64,000 nt of DNA from Blastopirellula sediminis (GTDB taxonomy: Bacteria > Planctomycetota > Planctomycetia > Pirellulales > Pirellulaceae): NCBI RefSeq assembly GCF_020966755.1, contig NZ_JAJKFT010000002.1, positions 310,001 to 374,000 on the forward strand, in the 5' to 3' direction. Made by a program: the position numbers and the translations under genes. Positions 1 to 8,197 of the stretch are shown here, one piece after another (position 1 is the stretch's first letter; each line of letters begins with the position of its first letter). The notes beneath the pieces are model-generated. The model was not told the DNA's origin. It was given only the letters and a program-made list of their open reading frames with translations, and searched no databases.

Positions 1-316
1 ACTGGATGATCTTACGCAAGCCTTTGCGGATTTGATTACTGTAAATCCCAAAATTGGGATCTTCGCCGGACGCCAAAAAGGCGACGACGCAGAGACCGTC
101 GACGCCGGGACCCTGTTGACCGCCGCTCCAACCCCCATCCTCTTCCTGCGATTCGGCAAGATAACGCAGGCCGCGATCATACATCTCGCGCACGTCGCGG
201 GGAACGGTTTCTCCGAAGCGGAGTTCGGGCGATTGGCCGACGCACGGCGCCGCCGCTACGAACAGCAGCAGTGCGAGAGCGCCAGTTTGAATTGGATTGC
301 GATACATCAACGGCAT
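1..316 (-). CDS. Prenyltransferase/squalene-oxidase-repeat protein, C-terminus cut by window edge
   Basis: The reading frame is open from an ATG at 316 to the left edge, so only about the first 105 residues are present. A hydrophobic signal-like stretch (GALALLLFVAAAP) is followed by a helix ending in YLAESQEEDGGW and then GPGVDGLCVVAFLASGEDP. This is the alpha-alpha repeat pattern of the squalene cyclase/prenyltransferase-like fold. In planctomycetes such proteins are usually non-catalytic secreted scaffolds, often encoded near MoxR/VWA genes. It starts 17 nt after the stop of the upstream gene, so it is probably the last or a late gene of the operon running from 12200. A second in-frame ATG at 307 is an alternative start. 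The family call is fairly secure. The exact role is unknown, and the catalytic region cannot be checked because it lies outside the window. Confidence 0.7.
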   Translation of the reverse strand, partial: MPLMYRNPIQTGALALLLFVAAAPCVGQSPELRFGETVPRDVREMYDRGLRYLAESQEEDGGWSGGQQGPGVDGLCVVAFLASGEDPNFGIYSNQIRKGLRKIIQ

Positions 317-333
317 TTCCACGCAACGGTCGT

Positions 334-1116
334 CTATGGCAAGAGGTTTTGAGCGCGTAAGGTTGGCTCCATTTGGGCGTATTGAGCGCCAAAGCGTCTT
401 AGCGCGTCGACTTGCGCCCCATCGAATTCGGACTTCAGGTCTTCCGCCGATAGCTGACCCAGCCGGTAAAACGTATAGAGCTGCATGTAGACGATGCGCG
501 ATTGCGAGCGCCGAGGAGGGATGTCGAGCATCTTCACCAACGCGTCGCGTTGTTTGCTGGTCATCGGAATCGACTGCTGCAGAATGGCGATTTGCGCTTT
601 GACGCAGGCCAGATATTGGCGATGCCAGCGGTCGGAGAGATAGTTTTCGTACTTTTCTTGATCCTCGGATGAAATGGTCGACCGCATCACCTTGTCAAAC
701 AGCGAGTTTTCGTTGAAGAGGCCCGCCTGAATCTGTTGGGAGAAAGGTTGAATCTTCTGGTAAGGCTCCTGGATTTTGTTCGGTTCGAAGGACTGACCGA
801 CCAGCGTCTTACGAAGCGCTTCGACCTGGCGATGGAAGCGGGCGATGTCGCCGGATCCCGCCAGCCGCAACCGGGATCGCTGCTCGTCAGAAAGTTCAAT
901 CTGGTTTGCGAGCTGGTTGACTTTCAACGTGAGTTGCGATTCCAAATAGGTTTCCGGTCGTTCGGACTGTCCAGTGCCGCTCAAAATCCAGGAGTTGAAC
1001 TGCTGTTCGGTCAAGAGAATCTGGTTGGGGACGCGGCCAACTTGAGCGAATGACGTCGACCCGCCGCCCAGAACTAGCGTAACGGCGGTGAACGCGATAA
1101 TGACGCTGTTTCTCAC
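334..1116 (-). CDS. Secreted hypothetical protein with LTxxQ-like helical motifs (third of three)
   Basis: A 260-aa protein with a clear N-terminal signal peptide ending near GGGSTSFAQ, then a charged helical region. Short LTxxQ-like segments recur: LTEQQ near the N-terminus, LSDEQR in the middle, MTSKQRD and LSAEDL towards the C-terminus. A segment around SEDQEKYENYL resembles the QKNRYEEEL segment of the two genes upstream, so the three look like diverged tandem paralogues. Its ATG overlaps the stop of the preceding gene by 4 nt, implying translational coupling. LTxxQ motifs occur in periplasmic helical proteins of the Spy/CpxP type, but homology to those families is only an inference here. 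No enzyme motif is visible. It is probably exported and acts with the MoxR/VWA proteins of the same operon. Confidence 0.75.
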   Translation of the reverse strand: MRNSVIIAFTAVTLVLGGGSTSFAQVGRVPNQILLTEQQFNSWILSGTGQSERPETYLESQLTLKVNQLANQIELSDEQRSRLRLAGSGDIARFHRQVEALRKTLVGQSFEPNKIQEPYQKIQPFSQQIQAGLFNENSLFDKVMRSTISSEDQEKYENYLSDRWHRQYLACVKAQIAILQQSIPMTSKQRDALVKMLDIPPRRSQSRIVYMQLYTFYRLGQLSAEDLKSEFDGAQVDALRRFGAQYAQMEPTLRAQNLLP

Positions 1117-1955
1117 TGGGCGGCTCCTTTCTCGAATTCGGGATCGCTGAGGTCGAATTCATTCTGGAATAGATTGGCGTCGAATCCGATCTGGTGCGAG
1201 AAGTTCACCTTTTGAGTGTTGTTCCAAATCTGGCGTTGACCGACCTCTAAAAAGGGGACGATCGCGTCGTCGGGAATCGGCGGGAAATAGCTCCCGTAGT
1301 TGACGAGCTTGACCGGAGTCGGCGCCCAGCTGTCCGACCAATGCCGTTTCATGCCGGCGGCGATTTGCTCGGACTGACGCGAAGTCAGCCTAAGCTTCTC
1401 CTCCAGCGGAAACATTAGAAGATCAATCACGGTTTGCTGTTCAAACTCTTTCCGCGCCGCGATCTCTTCCTCATAGCGCTGGCGCTGCGGACCGTCCAAG
1501 AGCTTGCCGAATTCCCCTTGGAGAGAAACGAGCAACGACGCGCGCAGCTTTTCCACGTTTCGCACCGCCGGCCTCGGCTGCAGCGCCTGAACCTTGGCGC
1601 CGTTAGCGATGGCGAATCCAATTTGCCGTAGTTCGTCTGCGTTGGCGAGCGGGGTTGGCGGATTGGCGGAGGATTCGCTCAGGATCTGACGGGCGCATTT
1701 TTGCGCCGATACCATTTGCTCTTCCGACAAGTCGACGGCTCGCTTCAGGAAAGAGAGTTCGTGACTAGCCGTTGGAAGTAGCGCCAGACGAACCGCCGCC
1801 GCCTGTTGCCGATTCTCGGCGTCCAGCGGCGCCCCTTCCACAGGAACGGCTTGCACCAAATTTTGCGCCTGCAAAACGCCGCCGTTGATGAGCAGCGAAA
1901 CGAGCGGCGGCAAAAGAAACAAGCATTTCCACAGCTTTCGTTTTCCCGGCGTCAT
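1113..1955 (-). CDS. Secreted hypothetical protein with LTxxQ-like helical motifs (second of three)
   Basis: A 280-aa protein with a basic N-terminus, a hydrophobic segment (residues about 9-28) and a signal-like end at LQAQ. The body is helical and charged, with LSEEQ near residue 75 and LTSRQSEQ near residue 190. Its central and C-terminal half aligns by eye with the next upstream gene: QRQRYEEEIAARKEFEQQ against QKNRYEEELQRQSDFARD, then the VIDLL/VVEHL, NYGSYFPPIP/NYDHYIPTVP and IVPFLEVGQRQIW/VVPHLDKKQQLIF stretches. These two are therefore clear tandem paralogues. It overlaps both neighbours by 4 nt, so the three are almost certainly co-translated. No catalytic motif is visible, and a periplasmic structural or sensing role is the most that can be inferred. 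Confidence 0.75.
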   Translation of the reverse strand: MTPGKRKLWKCLFLLPPLVSLLINGGVLQAQNLVQAVPVEGAPLDAENRQQAAAVRLALLPTASHELSFLKRAVDLSEEQMVSAQKCARQILSESSANPPTPLANADELRQIGFAIANGAKVQALQPRPAVRNVEKLRASLLVSLQGEFGKLLDGPQRQRYEEEIAARKEFEQQTVIDLLMFPLEEKLRLTSRQSEQIAAGMKRHWSDSWAPTPVKLVNYGSYFPPIPDDAIVPFLEVGQRQIWNNTQKVNFSHQIGFDANLFQNEFDLSDPEFEKGAAQ

Positions 1956-2689
1956 TCTTCCCCCAAGTCGATGTCGTCAATGACGATGGCGCCGCCAAAT
2001 GGACGAGCCGCCGAAAACGAAACCTGACGCATTCCTTGAAAGATCAGTTGTTGCTTCTTGTCGAGATGAGGAACGACCGCCTGACCGGGTACCGTGGGTA
2101 TATAGTGATCATAGTTGTTCAAAACCTGGAGTTGCTGCTCCCAATCGGCCTTCCAGTATTCCTTTAGTCCAGTCGTTACTTCTTCGCGCTGCGCTGCACT
2201 CAGACCGAGCCGATTCTCCAAGACCACGACAAGGTGTTCCACCACCGCATCGCGCGCGAAATCGCTCTGACGTTGCAGCTCTTCTTCGTAACGATTCTTC
2301 TGCTCGGCGTTTAGCAGCGGCAGCAACCGCTGGCGGATCGCATGTTCCAGGGAGTCGCGGCTGAGCGGCTGTTGGCGAGCCCGTCCCGCAAGGACCATCA
2401 TGCCGCCGTTTTCGACCCCCACGTTGCGAGCTACCGCGCGGCCAGGGGCGAATTCATGTTTGTCAATTTGATCATTCATCGCCTCTTTTCCCGCTTGGAT
2501 GGCCTGCTCCAATTCGGCGGGAGAAAGTTGGCAGATTCGCTGCAAATTCGAGAGCTCTACCTGGAGGACCGGAAGGTAGGTTTTCCGCATCTGCGCCTTT
2601 TCCGCCGCGACCAGATCTTCCTTTTCGTCCGCCTGGACGGCGGATACAAGCGACAGCAGGCAAAGCGTTAACAGCAGGCAGGTTTTCAT
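1952..2689 (-). CDS. Secreted hypothetical protein with LTxxQ-like helical motifs (first of three)
   Basis: A 245-aa protein with a textbook signal peptide (MKTCLLLTLCLLSLVSAVQA, residues 1-20). The mature part contains LSPAEL near residue 56 and LSAAQRE near residue 165, and is a close relative of the following gene. It starts with ATG inside the stop of the upstream 1082-aa gene (ATGA overlap), with GGGAG about 7 nt upstream as ribosome binding site. The C-terminus is acidic (DDIDLGEE). The triplication of such a secreted protein inside a MoxR/VWA operon is the unusual point. Function is unknown. It could bind or fold envelope proteins in the way Spy-type helical proteins do, but that is speculation. 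Confidence 0.75.
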   Translation of the reverse strand: MKTCLLLTLCLLSLVSAVQADEKEDLVAAEKAQMRKTYLPVLQVELSNLQRICQLSPAELEQAIQAGKEAMNDQIDKHEFAPGRAVARNVGVENGGMMVLAGRARQQPLSRDSLEHAIRQRLLPLLNAEQKNRYEEELQRQSDFARDAVVEHLVVVLENRLGLSAAQREEVTTGLKEYWKADWEQQLQVLNNYDHYIPTVPGQAVVPHLDKKQQLIFQGMRQVSFSAARPFGGAIVIDDIDLGEE

Positions 2690-5600
2690 CGCTGAGCTCC
2701 CGACTTTTCAATCTGCTCGAAGTATTGATCGAGCCCGTAACGGAATTCTTCGGGGAGCGCTGCGTCGGTCGTACCGACGTTTTGGGTGACGGCCGGCGCC
2801 GTCTTCACTTCATCCTTATTCAGACCGGCGCCCAACAGCGCCAGGGCCGCATCTTGCGTATCGCCGGAGCCGCCGCCGCCGGGGCTGTCCCCACCGCCTC
2901 CGCCGCCGTTGGGATTGATCCGCTTCGATTGCAGCAGCAGTTCGATCGCTTCGGTCTCGGCGGCGATCGCTGTGGCGCCGGTCTCTGGTTTGCCCAGGAT
3001 CGACGAGGCGTCTTTCATGACCGTGGCGACTTGTCCGAGCAGCTTGATTTCTTTGCCAAACTCGGCCGCCGCGTCGGGAAGTTCGAGAATTCGATCGACG
3101 ACTTTGTGCACGCGAGTTTCGAGCGTTTCCTGCGAATCGGCGAGTCGAGTCGCTTCCTTCGAGAAGTCGTCCCCGCTGGCGCCTGGGCGAGCTTGTTCGG
3201 CGACGCGGGTTTCTTCACGGAGATTGACTTCTCCTTCAAGAATCTGCAAAACCTCGAGCACGATCGACGGAGGCAGGCTCCCTTTCGATCGTCCGCCGGG
3301 GCACGAACCGCTGCAAGCCGGATCGACCAGGTTTTCGGCCCATCGATCGAGCGTATCGGACCAGAACTCGCACTGGGCCAGCGAGATGCCCGGTTCGGAC
3401 TTTAGTTCTTCCGCCAAGCGGCGCAGGCTGCTCAGCACATCTTCGTTCCGCATTTCGTCCAGCACCAGTTTGAACTTGGCGACGCGGCGACGTTCGAAGT
3501 AGGCTTGCATGTCATCCATAATTAACGAGACGGTCGAGCTGCTCGTATCGATTTGCTCGGAGAGGAAACCCATCGCCTCGGCGTCGTCGTCCGGTTGATG
3601 CTTCTCGGCGACGCCAAACGTGTCGGGGACGTGATCCGAGATCCGATCGGCGATTTGATTATGCTTGCGAGATTCGGCCTTGAGACGCTTGATCAGCGTA
3701 CTCCCTTCCAGGTTCGCCAGGATATCGTTCAATTCGTTCGCCACCTTTTCAAACTCGGCCAAGAGGTCCTTTTGTTCGGCGACCGCCTGTTCTACTGGAG
3801 GCGCATCGGCCGGCGCCTTGTTGGAGGGTTTGCCCATCACGGTGGTGGTTGGCAAACGCAGCGAAGGAGACGAAGGATTCTTTTTCTGCGGCTCTTGCGA
3901 TTCGCTTTTGGCGATCGGCTGATCCGACGACTCCCTATCGGTGATCGTAGGAACGGCGGTCGGGGGAGCGCCTGGTTTCATCTCAACCGGCTTTCCGCCG
4001 CCGGAAGCGCGGTTTTGTCCGGCGCCCGGTTGCGGTTTCGTATTGGCCTGCGACGAAGCGGCCGGCTGCGCCCCTTGTTCCAGCAAGTTGGCGACCGACG
4101 GCATCCGGTTTTGGGAGATGTCGCCCAGAATTTTCAGCATCTCAGCCCAGCGCTCGATGTGGCCGACGCCAATTTCAGGATTGCGCGCCGCCTGACGAAG
4201 CAGATCTTCGCCATGCTGCGTCAGCCCCGTCAAATGTCGGCCATTCGACATTTCGGCGGCAGCTTGTTTTTCGATCTGACGCTGCGTCTCCGGCATGGCT
4301 AACTCTTCCGGCGACAGTTCACGGAGTCGCTTGTTCGTTTCGTAGAGTTGCATTTCGCGATCCCGAACTTCGAGCGACTGGCGATGCCAACGGGCCAATT
4401 GCTCGGTGACCCAGATTGCGTGTTGCTCGGCGTTAAGGATGTAAAGCAAGTAGGTGGCCGAGACGACTCGCTCGCGACCAGGCAAATAGTCGGTTACGTA
4501 AACTTGCAATTCGATCGGCTGCGGTTCGATGCCAAGCGAGGTGGCGGTAAACGCTCCTTGAACTTCCAGCAATTCCTTTTCCGGATCGCCGCTGGCGAGC
4601 AAGCGTTCTCCGGAGACCGGCGCCGAGATTTGCTGATCGCCATAGGAACGCCACTGCATGCCGACTTCTTTCACGCCAAAATCGTCACGAGCCGTCGTCG
4701 TAAACCGCAATTGTTCGGAATCGAGCACGACTTTCTTGTGCGGCAACCCTTCGCAGAGCAGCGTCGGCGCTTGATCGTCTTCAACCAGCAGCGATAGCGG
4801 GAATGGCTCTTTGCCTTGCAGTTTGTGCACATCCCGCCACTCAAAGGTCACGTTGCGGCTTTCGGCGAAGGCCAGCGGCGACGAGGAGAACGACTTCTCA
4901 GTGATGACCGCCGGGGCGCCTTGGATCGAAGCCGACTGAAGCTCACGCGTCGCGCTGGCGGTGAACTTGATTCGCGAATCGCGAACAACGGAGAGACTTC
5001 CGCCGCGAACGTCAATCTCCAGGGGATCGGTACGCTGCAAATAGGCTGGCAATTCGACCTGGGCGTGAACGCCGGTTAGTTCAGGGCGCAACATTGGTTG
5101 CATCTCGACCTGTTGCGACCAGTCGCCGGCATTGAAATGAAGCTGCCCAGGGGCGATTTGCGGCGGTAGTTCAAATTGATAGCTGTCGCCGTCTCGCTTG
5201 GCGGTAAACTGCTGCGAATTGAGATAAAGCTGCGCTTGATCGGGTCGCCAGGCAGCGTCCTCGGTCAATTGGAGAGCAACAGGAAACGGCTCGCCGTGCG
5301 GCACGATCATTTCGCTCGCCAAGGGATGCAGCGCCGCGAAGGTATAGCGGGGCGTGTTCCCCCAAGGCGCTGCAAATCTCGCCCAAGAGTTGCGCGCGGC
5401 GAGCGGAAATAGCAGGAAAAGGAGGGCGACGCAGCCCGTGGTAATCATCGCCAGCGAAATCGCCGTCGCGTTGCGGGAGTTGGGCATCGCGGTGCGGAAG
5501 TCGCGCTGCTTTGCGTCGGCTGCGACTTGTTCGATCGCCGCGTGGCAAAGTCGCAGCGAGCCGGTCTGCGACTCTTGGTTCTCAGCAAGTTCCAACACGC

Positions 5601-5934
5601 CCAGCAACTGATCGCCAACGCTCGGGATTTTGCGGCGAAGCAATTTCGTCAGTTGTTTCAGGCCGCGATAGCTCCAGACCCAGCGGTGAAGATAGTAGGG
5701 AACCGTCAGAATGGCGACAAACGCCGCCAAGGCGGTCAGCCCGCGTAGCCAGGACGGCGTATCCCACAGCCGATCAAGCGCGAATACGACCAGATACATC
5801 GCGGCCAGCCCGGCAATCGCGAAGCCGATCGCTTCCACCATTTTCACTTTCCAAACCAGTCGCCGAAACTGGTAGAGTTGGTCCGAAAGTGAGGAGGGGA
5901 TTTCTAACCGAGACGTTGAGGGACCTTGGCTCAT
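2686..5934 (-). CDS. Large membrane protein with coiled-coil, Pro/Ser-rich and Gly-rich regions
   Basis: A 1082-aa protein. Two membrane segments lie near residues 35-55 and 65-85 and a third near 165-185. Then comes a long extracytoplasmic region with beta-rich stretches (residues about 190-500) and a charged, coiled-coil-prone region with several ExxxxAEML/LxxLGDISQN helices. A Gln/Pro/Ser/Gly-rich linker spans residues about 620-720, and a further helical part contains RRVAKFKLVLDEMRNEDVLSSLRRL. The tail carries a GGGGGGDSPGGGGSG tract. The architecture recalls DUF4175-like proteins that sit beside MoxR/VWA genes, but I cannot prove that family. GAGGAA lies just before the ATG. It starts 64 nt after the preceding gene and overlaps the next by 4 nt. 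It is probably an envelope-spanning partner of the VWA proteins encoded upstream. Confidence 0.75.
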   Translation of the reverse strand: MSQGPSTSRLEIPSSLSDQLYQFRRLVWKVKMVEAIGFAIAGLAAMYLVVFALDRLWDTPSWLRGLTALAAFVAILTVPYYLHRWVWSYRGLKQLTKLLRRKIPSVGDQLLGVLELAENQESQTGSLRLCHAAIEQVAADAKQRDFRTAMPNSRNATAISLAMITTGCVALLFLLFPLAARNSWARFAAPWGNTPRYTFAALHPLASEMIVPHGEPFPVALQLTEDAAWRPDQAQLYLNSQQFTAKRDGDSYQFELPPQIAPGQLHFNAGDWSQQVEMQPMLRPELTGVHAQVELPAYLQRTDPLEIDVRGGSLSVVRDSRIKFTASATRELQSASIQGAPAVITEKSFSSSPLAFAESRNVTFEWRDVHKLQGKEPFPLSLLVEDDQAPTLLCEGLPHKKVVLDSEQLRFTTTARDDFGVKEVGMQWRSYGDQQISAPVSGERLLASGDPEKELLEVQGAFTATSLGIEPQPIELQVYVTDYLPGRERVVSATYLLYILNAEQHAIWVTEQLARWHRQSLEVRDREMQLYETNKRLRELSPEELAMPETQRQIEKQAAAEMSNGRHLTGLTQHGEDLLRQAARNPEIGVGHIERWAEMLKILGDISQNRMPSVANLLEQGAQPAASSQANTKPQPGAGQNRASGGGKPVEMKPGAPPTAVPTITDRESSDQPIAKSESQEPQKKNPSSPSLRLPTTTVMGKPSNKAPADAPPVEQAVAEQKDLLAEFEKVANELNDILANLEGSTLIKRLKAESRKHNQIADRISDHVPDTFGVAEKHQPDDDAEAMGFLSEQIDTSSSTVSLIMDDMQAYFERRRVAKFKLVLDEMRNEDVLSSLRRLAEELKSEPGISLAQCEFWSDTLDRWAENLVDPACSGSCPGGRSKGSLPPSIVLEVLQILEGEVNLREETRVAEQARPGASGDDFSKEATRLADSQETLETRVHKVVDRILELPDAAAEFGKEIKLLGQVATVMKDASSILGKPETGATAIAAETEAIELLLQSKRINPNGGGGGGDSPGGGGSGDTQDAALALLGAGLNKDEVKTAPAVTQNVGTTDAALPEEFRYGLDQYFEQIEKSGAQR

Positions 5935-5998
5935 GGCTTCCTCGATCGGTAAATGGCGTTTGAAATGGTGGTGAGACTAGTAATCCTGACACTACGAA

Positions 5999-8197
5999 TC
6001 ATATCAATCCGGCGACTTTTCTCGCTATCCAAAAGCCGCAGAGGAGCAGTATCAAAATCGCGACCGTCAGCGGGTGACTCCAAATTTGCAGCCGCCGAAC
6101 CGCCGGAGGGGGACTAGGAAGGGTCTGCAAATAATTGATCACGTCGTTAACTTGCGTGATTTGTAGTACTTTTCCGTTCGTTACGCGGGCAATTTCCTCC
6201 AGGACCTCGGGTCGAGCCGGCTCGCCGATCGGTTCGATGGAACTCCCTTGGACGAAGAACGATGCATCGAGGGTCGCATCAGTCTGCGGAGACGTAAGCG
6301 TTACTTTATGCATGCCCGGCTCCCGCGAAGTGAACTGGGCGGCGAAAGCTCCCCATTCGTCGCCGGTCGACGTGAAGCGTAGATTCTCGATGGCGCCGGA
6401 AGGAGCGATGATGGCGGCCGTCAGTTCGCCGTTGGTCAGCGGTTCGCCGGAATTGGTCATAACGTTCGCGTGGAGCATGGTCGTTTGCCCAAGCTGCGGT
6501 TGATCGGGGGAATAGTAGAGACGCATCGATTGCCCTTCGGCCATATTGCGCTGATAAGCCATCCAACGGACGACTTGCCCCCAAAAGCGATAGTGATATT
6601 TGTCTTCCACTCCTTTTCGCCACCGCCAGGCGCCGTCCGTTCCCATGAACAGAACTTTGCCGGAACCGTAGGTACGCGTCGCCAGCAATGGAATCCGGCC
6701 ATAATTGTTGGACGCATCCTTGTGCACGCATAAGACGTTCGACCCCGCCTTCGCTCTTGTGACAGGAGCATACCACTGGAAGCCGGGAAGACCTTCCCAC
6801 ACTTCGATATTCTCTTCCGCCGTGTCGGCAAGTTTCGTCAGTAAGCTGGTGCGTCCCTCAGCCGTCAACGCAAAATGGTCCGCGACGCGCGATCCCCAGC
6901 CGCCAGGCTGCGCCGGATCCATAACGACGGGATAGAGTTTGCCAAGTTCGGTATCAAGCAGCGAAAGCTGCCGACCTTGCCAGCCAGGCAAGAAGACCAG
7001 GCCGCTGGCTTGCTTTTCAACCAGGCCCGCGATCAGACGACATTGTTCGGCGGTGAGTTGGCCATCGTCCAAGCCGACGTCGCCGAGAAAGATGACGTCA
7101 TATTCCGAGAGCTCATCGCGCCCTTCCGGAAACGTCTTGATGTAGTCGCTATTGCCGCCGCCAACCTTGCTGAGCCCAGGATGAAACAGCAGACAGGAGA
7201 CGTCTACGCCCGGATCACGAGAGAGGGCGTTCCGTAAATAGCGATACTCCCAACGAGGAGAGGATTCGACGATCAACACGCGCAGCTTTTCCTCGCGAAT
7301 GGCGATGGGCGCCGAGAGGCTGTTGTTGTCGGCGATTAATTCCCCTTGCTGAACCGGAATCTCGACAGTGACGGTATAGTCTCCCAGATCGGTCGGCTGC
7401 CAAACGATCGCATCGGTCGTACGTCCCTGCGCCGCGACGCGAACCTCTTTCGTCACTTCTCCGCCGCTGGAATCCTTCAGGCGAATGGTGGCGAGAAACT
7501 CGCGTGGCAAGGAGCTTTCGATACTGAACGGGATCCGCACCGATTTGCCGGCGACGCCAAAAGTTGGCGCATCGAGACTCAGCAGTTGAACGTCTGGAAG
7601 CCGAGTGGAGCTGCCGACCGGAATCGTGATCACCGGGATCTTTTTCAAACGCAGCTGCGCCGACGCTTCGACTGGAGGCTCCCCTTCATTCCAGTCGCCA
7701 TCGCTGACGAGCACGATTCCCAACAGATCTTGCGACTTCTCCGCCGCACCCACCAACGGCGCGTACAGGTCGGTCCCGTTAGACGATCCTGCGGCGCTGA
7801 TGGGCTGGATCGACACGTCGATTCGCTCCTCCAGCGGCGCCCAGGCTGACTTGCTCAAGACGGGCGAGATCGCCTCGGCTCGCGTCTGTGCGGTGGGGGA
7901 GGATCCTTCCGAAGCGACGACGTCGGCCGTTTGCATGCTGCGAGAATCGTCCCACAGGACGACGACCGTCGGTCGTTCTTTCGGGCGAAATTCTTCAACA
8001 TACTCCGGCTGATTCAGCAGAACGCCCGCCATCGCGAACAAGGCGAGACGGAAGAATTCGAGCGTCGCGATTGACCAGCGATAGCCGCTCCGCCGCCAGG
8101 CGAAATAACTGCAACCCGCCATCACCAGGAAGGCGGCGATCGCCAAAGCGAGCGTCCAGGGGGTCCAGAGAAAGGTAAGCTGAGCGGTCGTCGTCAC
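5999..8197 (-). CDS. Membrane-anchored VWA / glutamine-amidotransferase-like protein
   Basis: About 732 aa. I chose the GTG at 8197 because it overlaps the upstream stop by 4 nt (GTGA), as at most other junctions of this operon; an in-frame ATG at 8236 would lengthen it by 13 residues. Two N-terminal membrane segments (about 15-35 and 48-65) are followed by a VWA-like domain with a MIDAS-type DDSRSM motif and SDGDWN. Further on, LRVLIVESSPRWEYRYLRN begins a class I glutamine-amidotransferase-like fold, a domain of this kind that is common in planctomycete Bat-like proteins and normally lacks the catalytic triad. A C-terminal membrane helix (LTVAILILLLCGFWIA) follows. It is inferred to be a metal-dependent interaction protein of the inner membrane working with the MoxR ATPase. 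Confidence 0.85.
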   Translation of the reverse strand: MTTTAQLTFLWTPWTLALAIAAFLVMAGCSYFAWRRSGYRWSIATLEFFRLALFAMAGVLLNQPEYVEEFRPKERPTVVVLWDDSRSMQTADVVASEGSSPTAQTRAEAISPVLSKSAWAPLEERIDVSIQPISAAGSSNGTDLYAPLVGAAEKSQDLLGIVLVSDGDWNEGEPPVEASAQLRLKKIPVITIPVGSSTRLPDVQLLSLDAPTFGVAGKSVRIPFSIESSLPREFLATIRLKDSSGGEVTKEVRVAAQGRTTDAIVWQPTDLGDYTVTVEIPVQQGELIADNNSLSAPIAIREEKLRVLIVESSPRWEYRYLRNALSRDPGVDVSCLLFHPGLSKVGGGNSDYIKTFPEGRDELSEYDVIFLGDVGLDDGQLTAEQCRLIAGLVEKQASGLVFLPGWQGRQLSLLDTELGKLYPVVMDPAQPGGWGSRVADHFALTAEGRTSLLTKLADTAEENIEVWEGLPGFQWYAPVTRAKAGSNVLCVHKDASNNYGRIPLLATRTYGSGKVLFMGTDGAWRWRKGVEDKYHYRFWGQVVRWMAYQRNMAEGQSMRLYYSPDQPQLGQTTMLHANVMTNSGEPLTNGELTAAIIAPSGAIENLRFTSTGDEWGAFAAQFTSREPGMHKVTLTSPQTDATLDASFFVQGSSIEPIGEPARPEVLEEIARVTNGKVLQITQVNDVINYLQTLPSPPPAVRRLQIWSHPLTVAILILLLCGFWIARKVAGLI

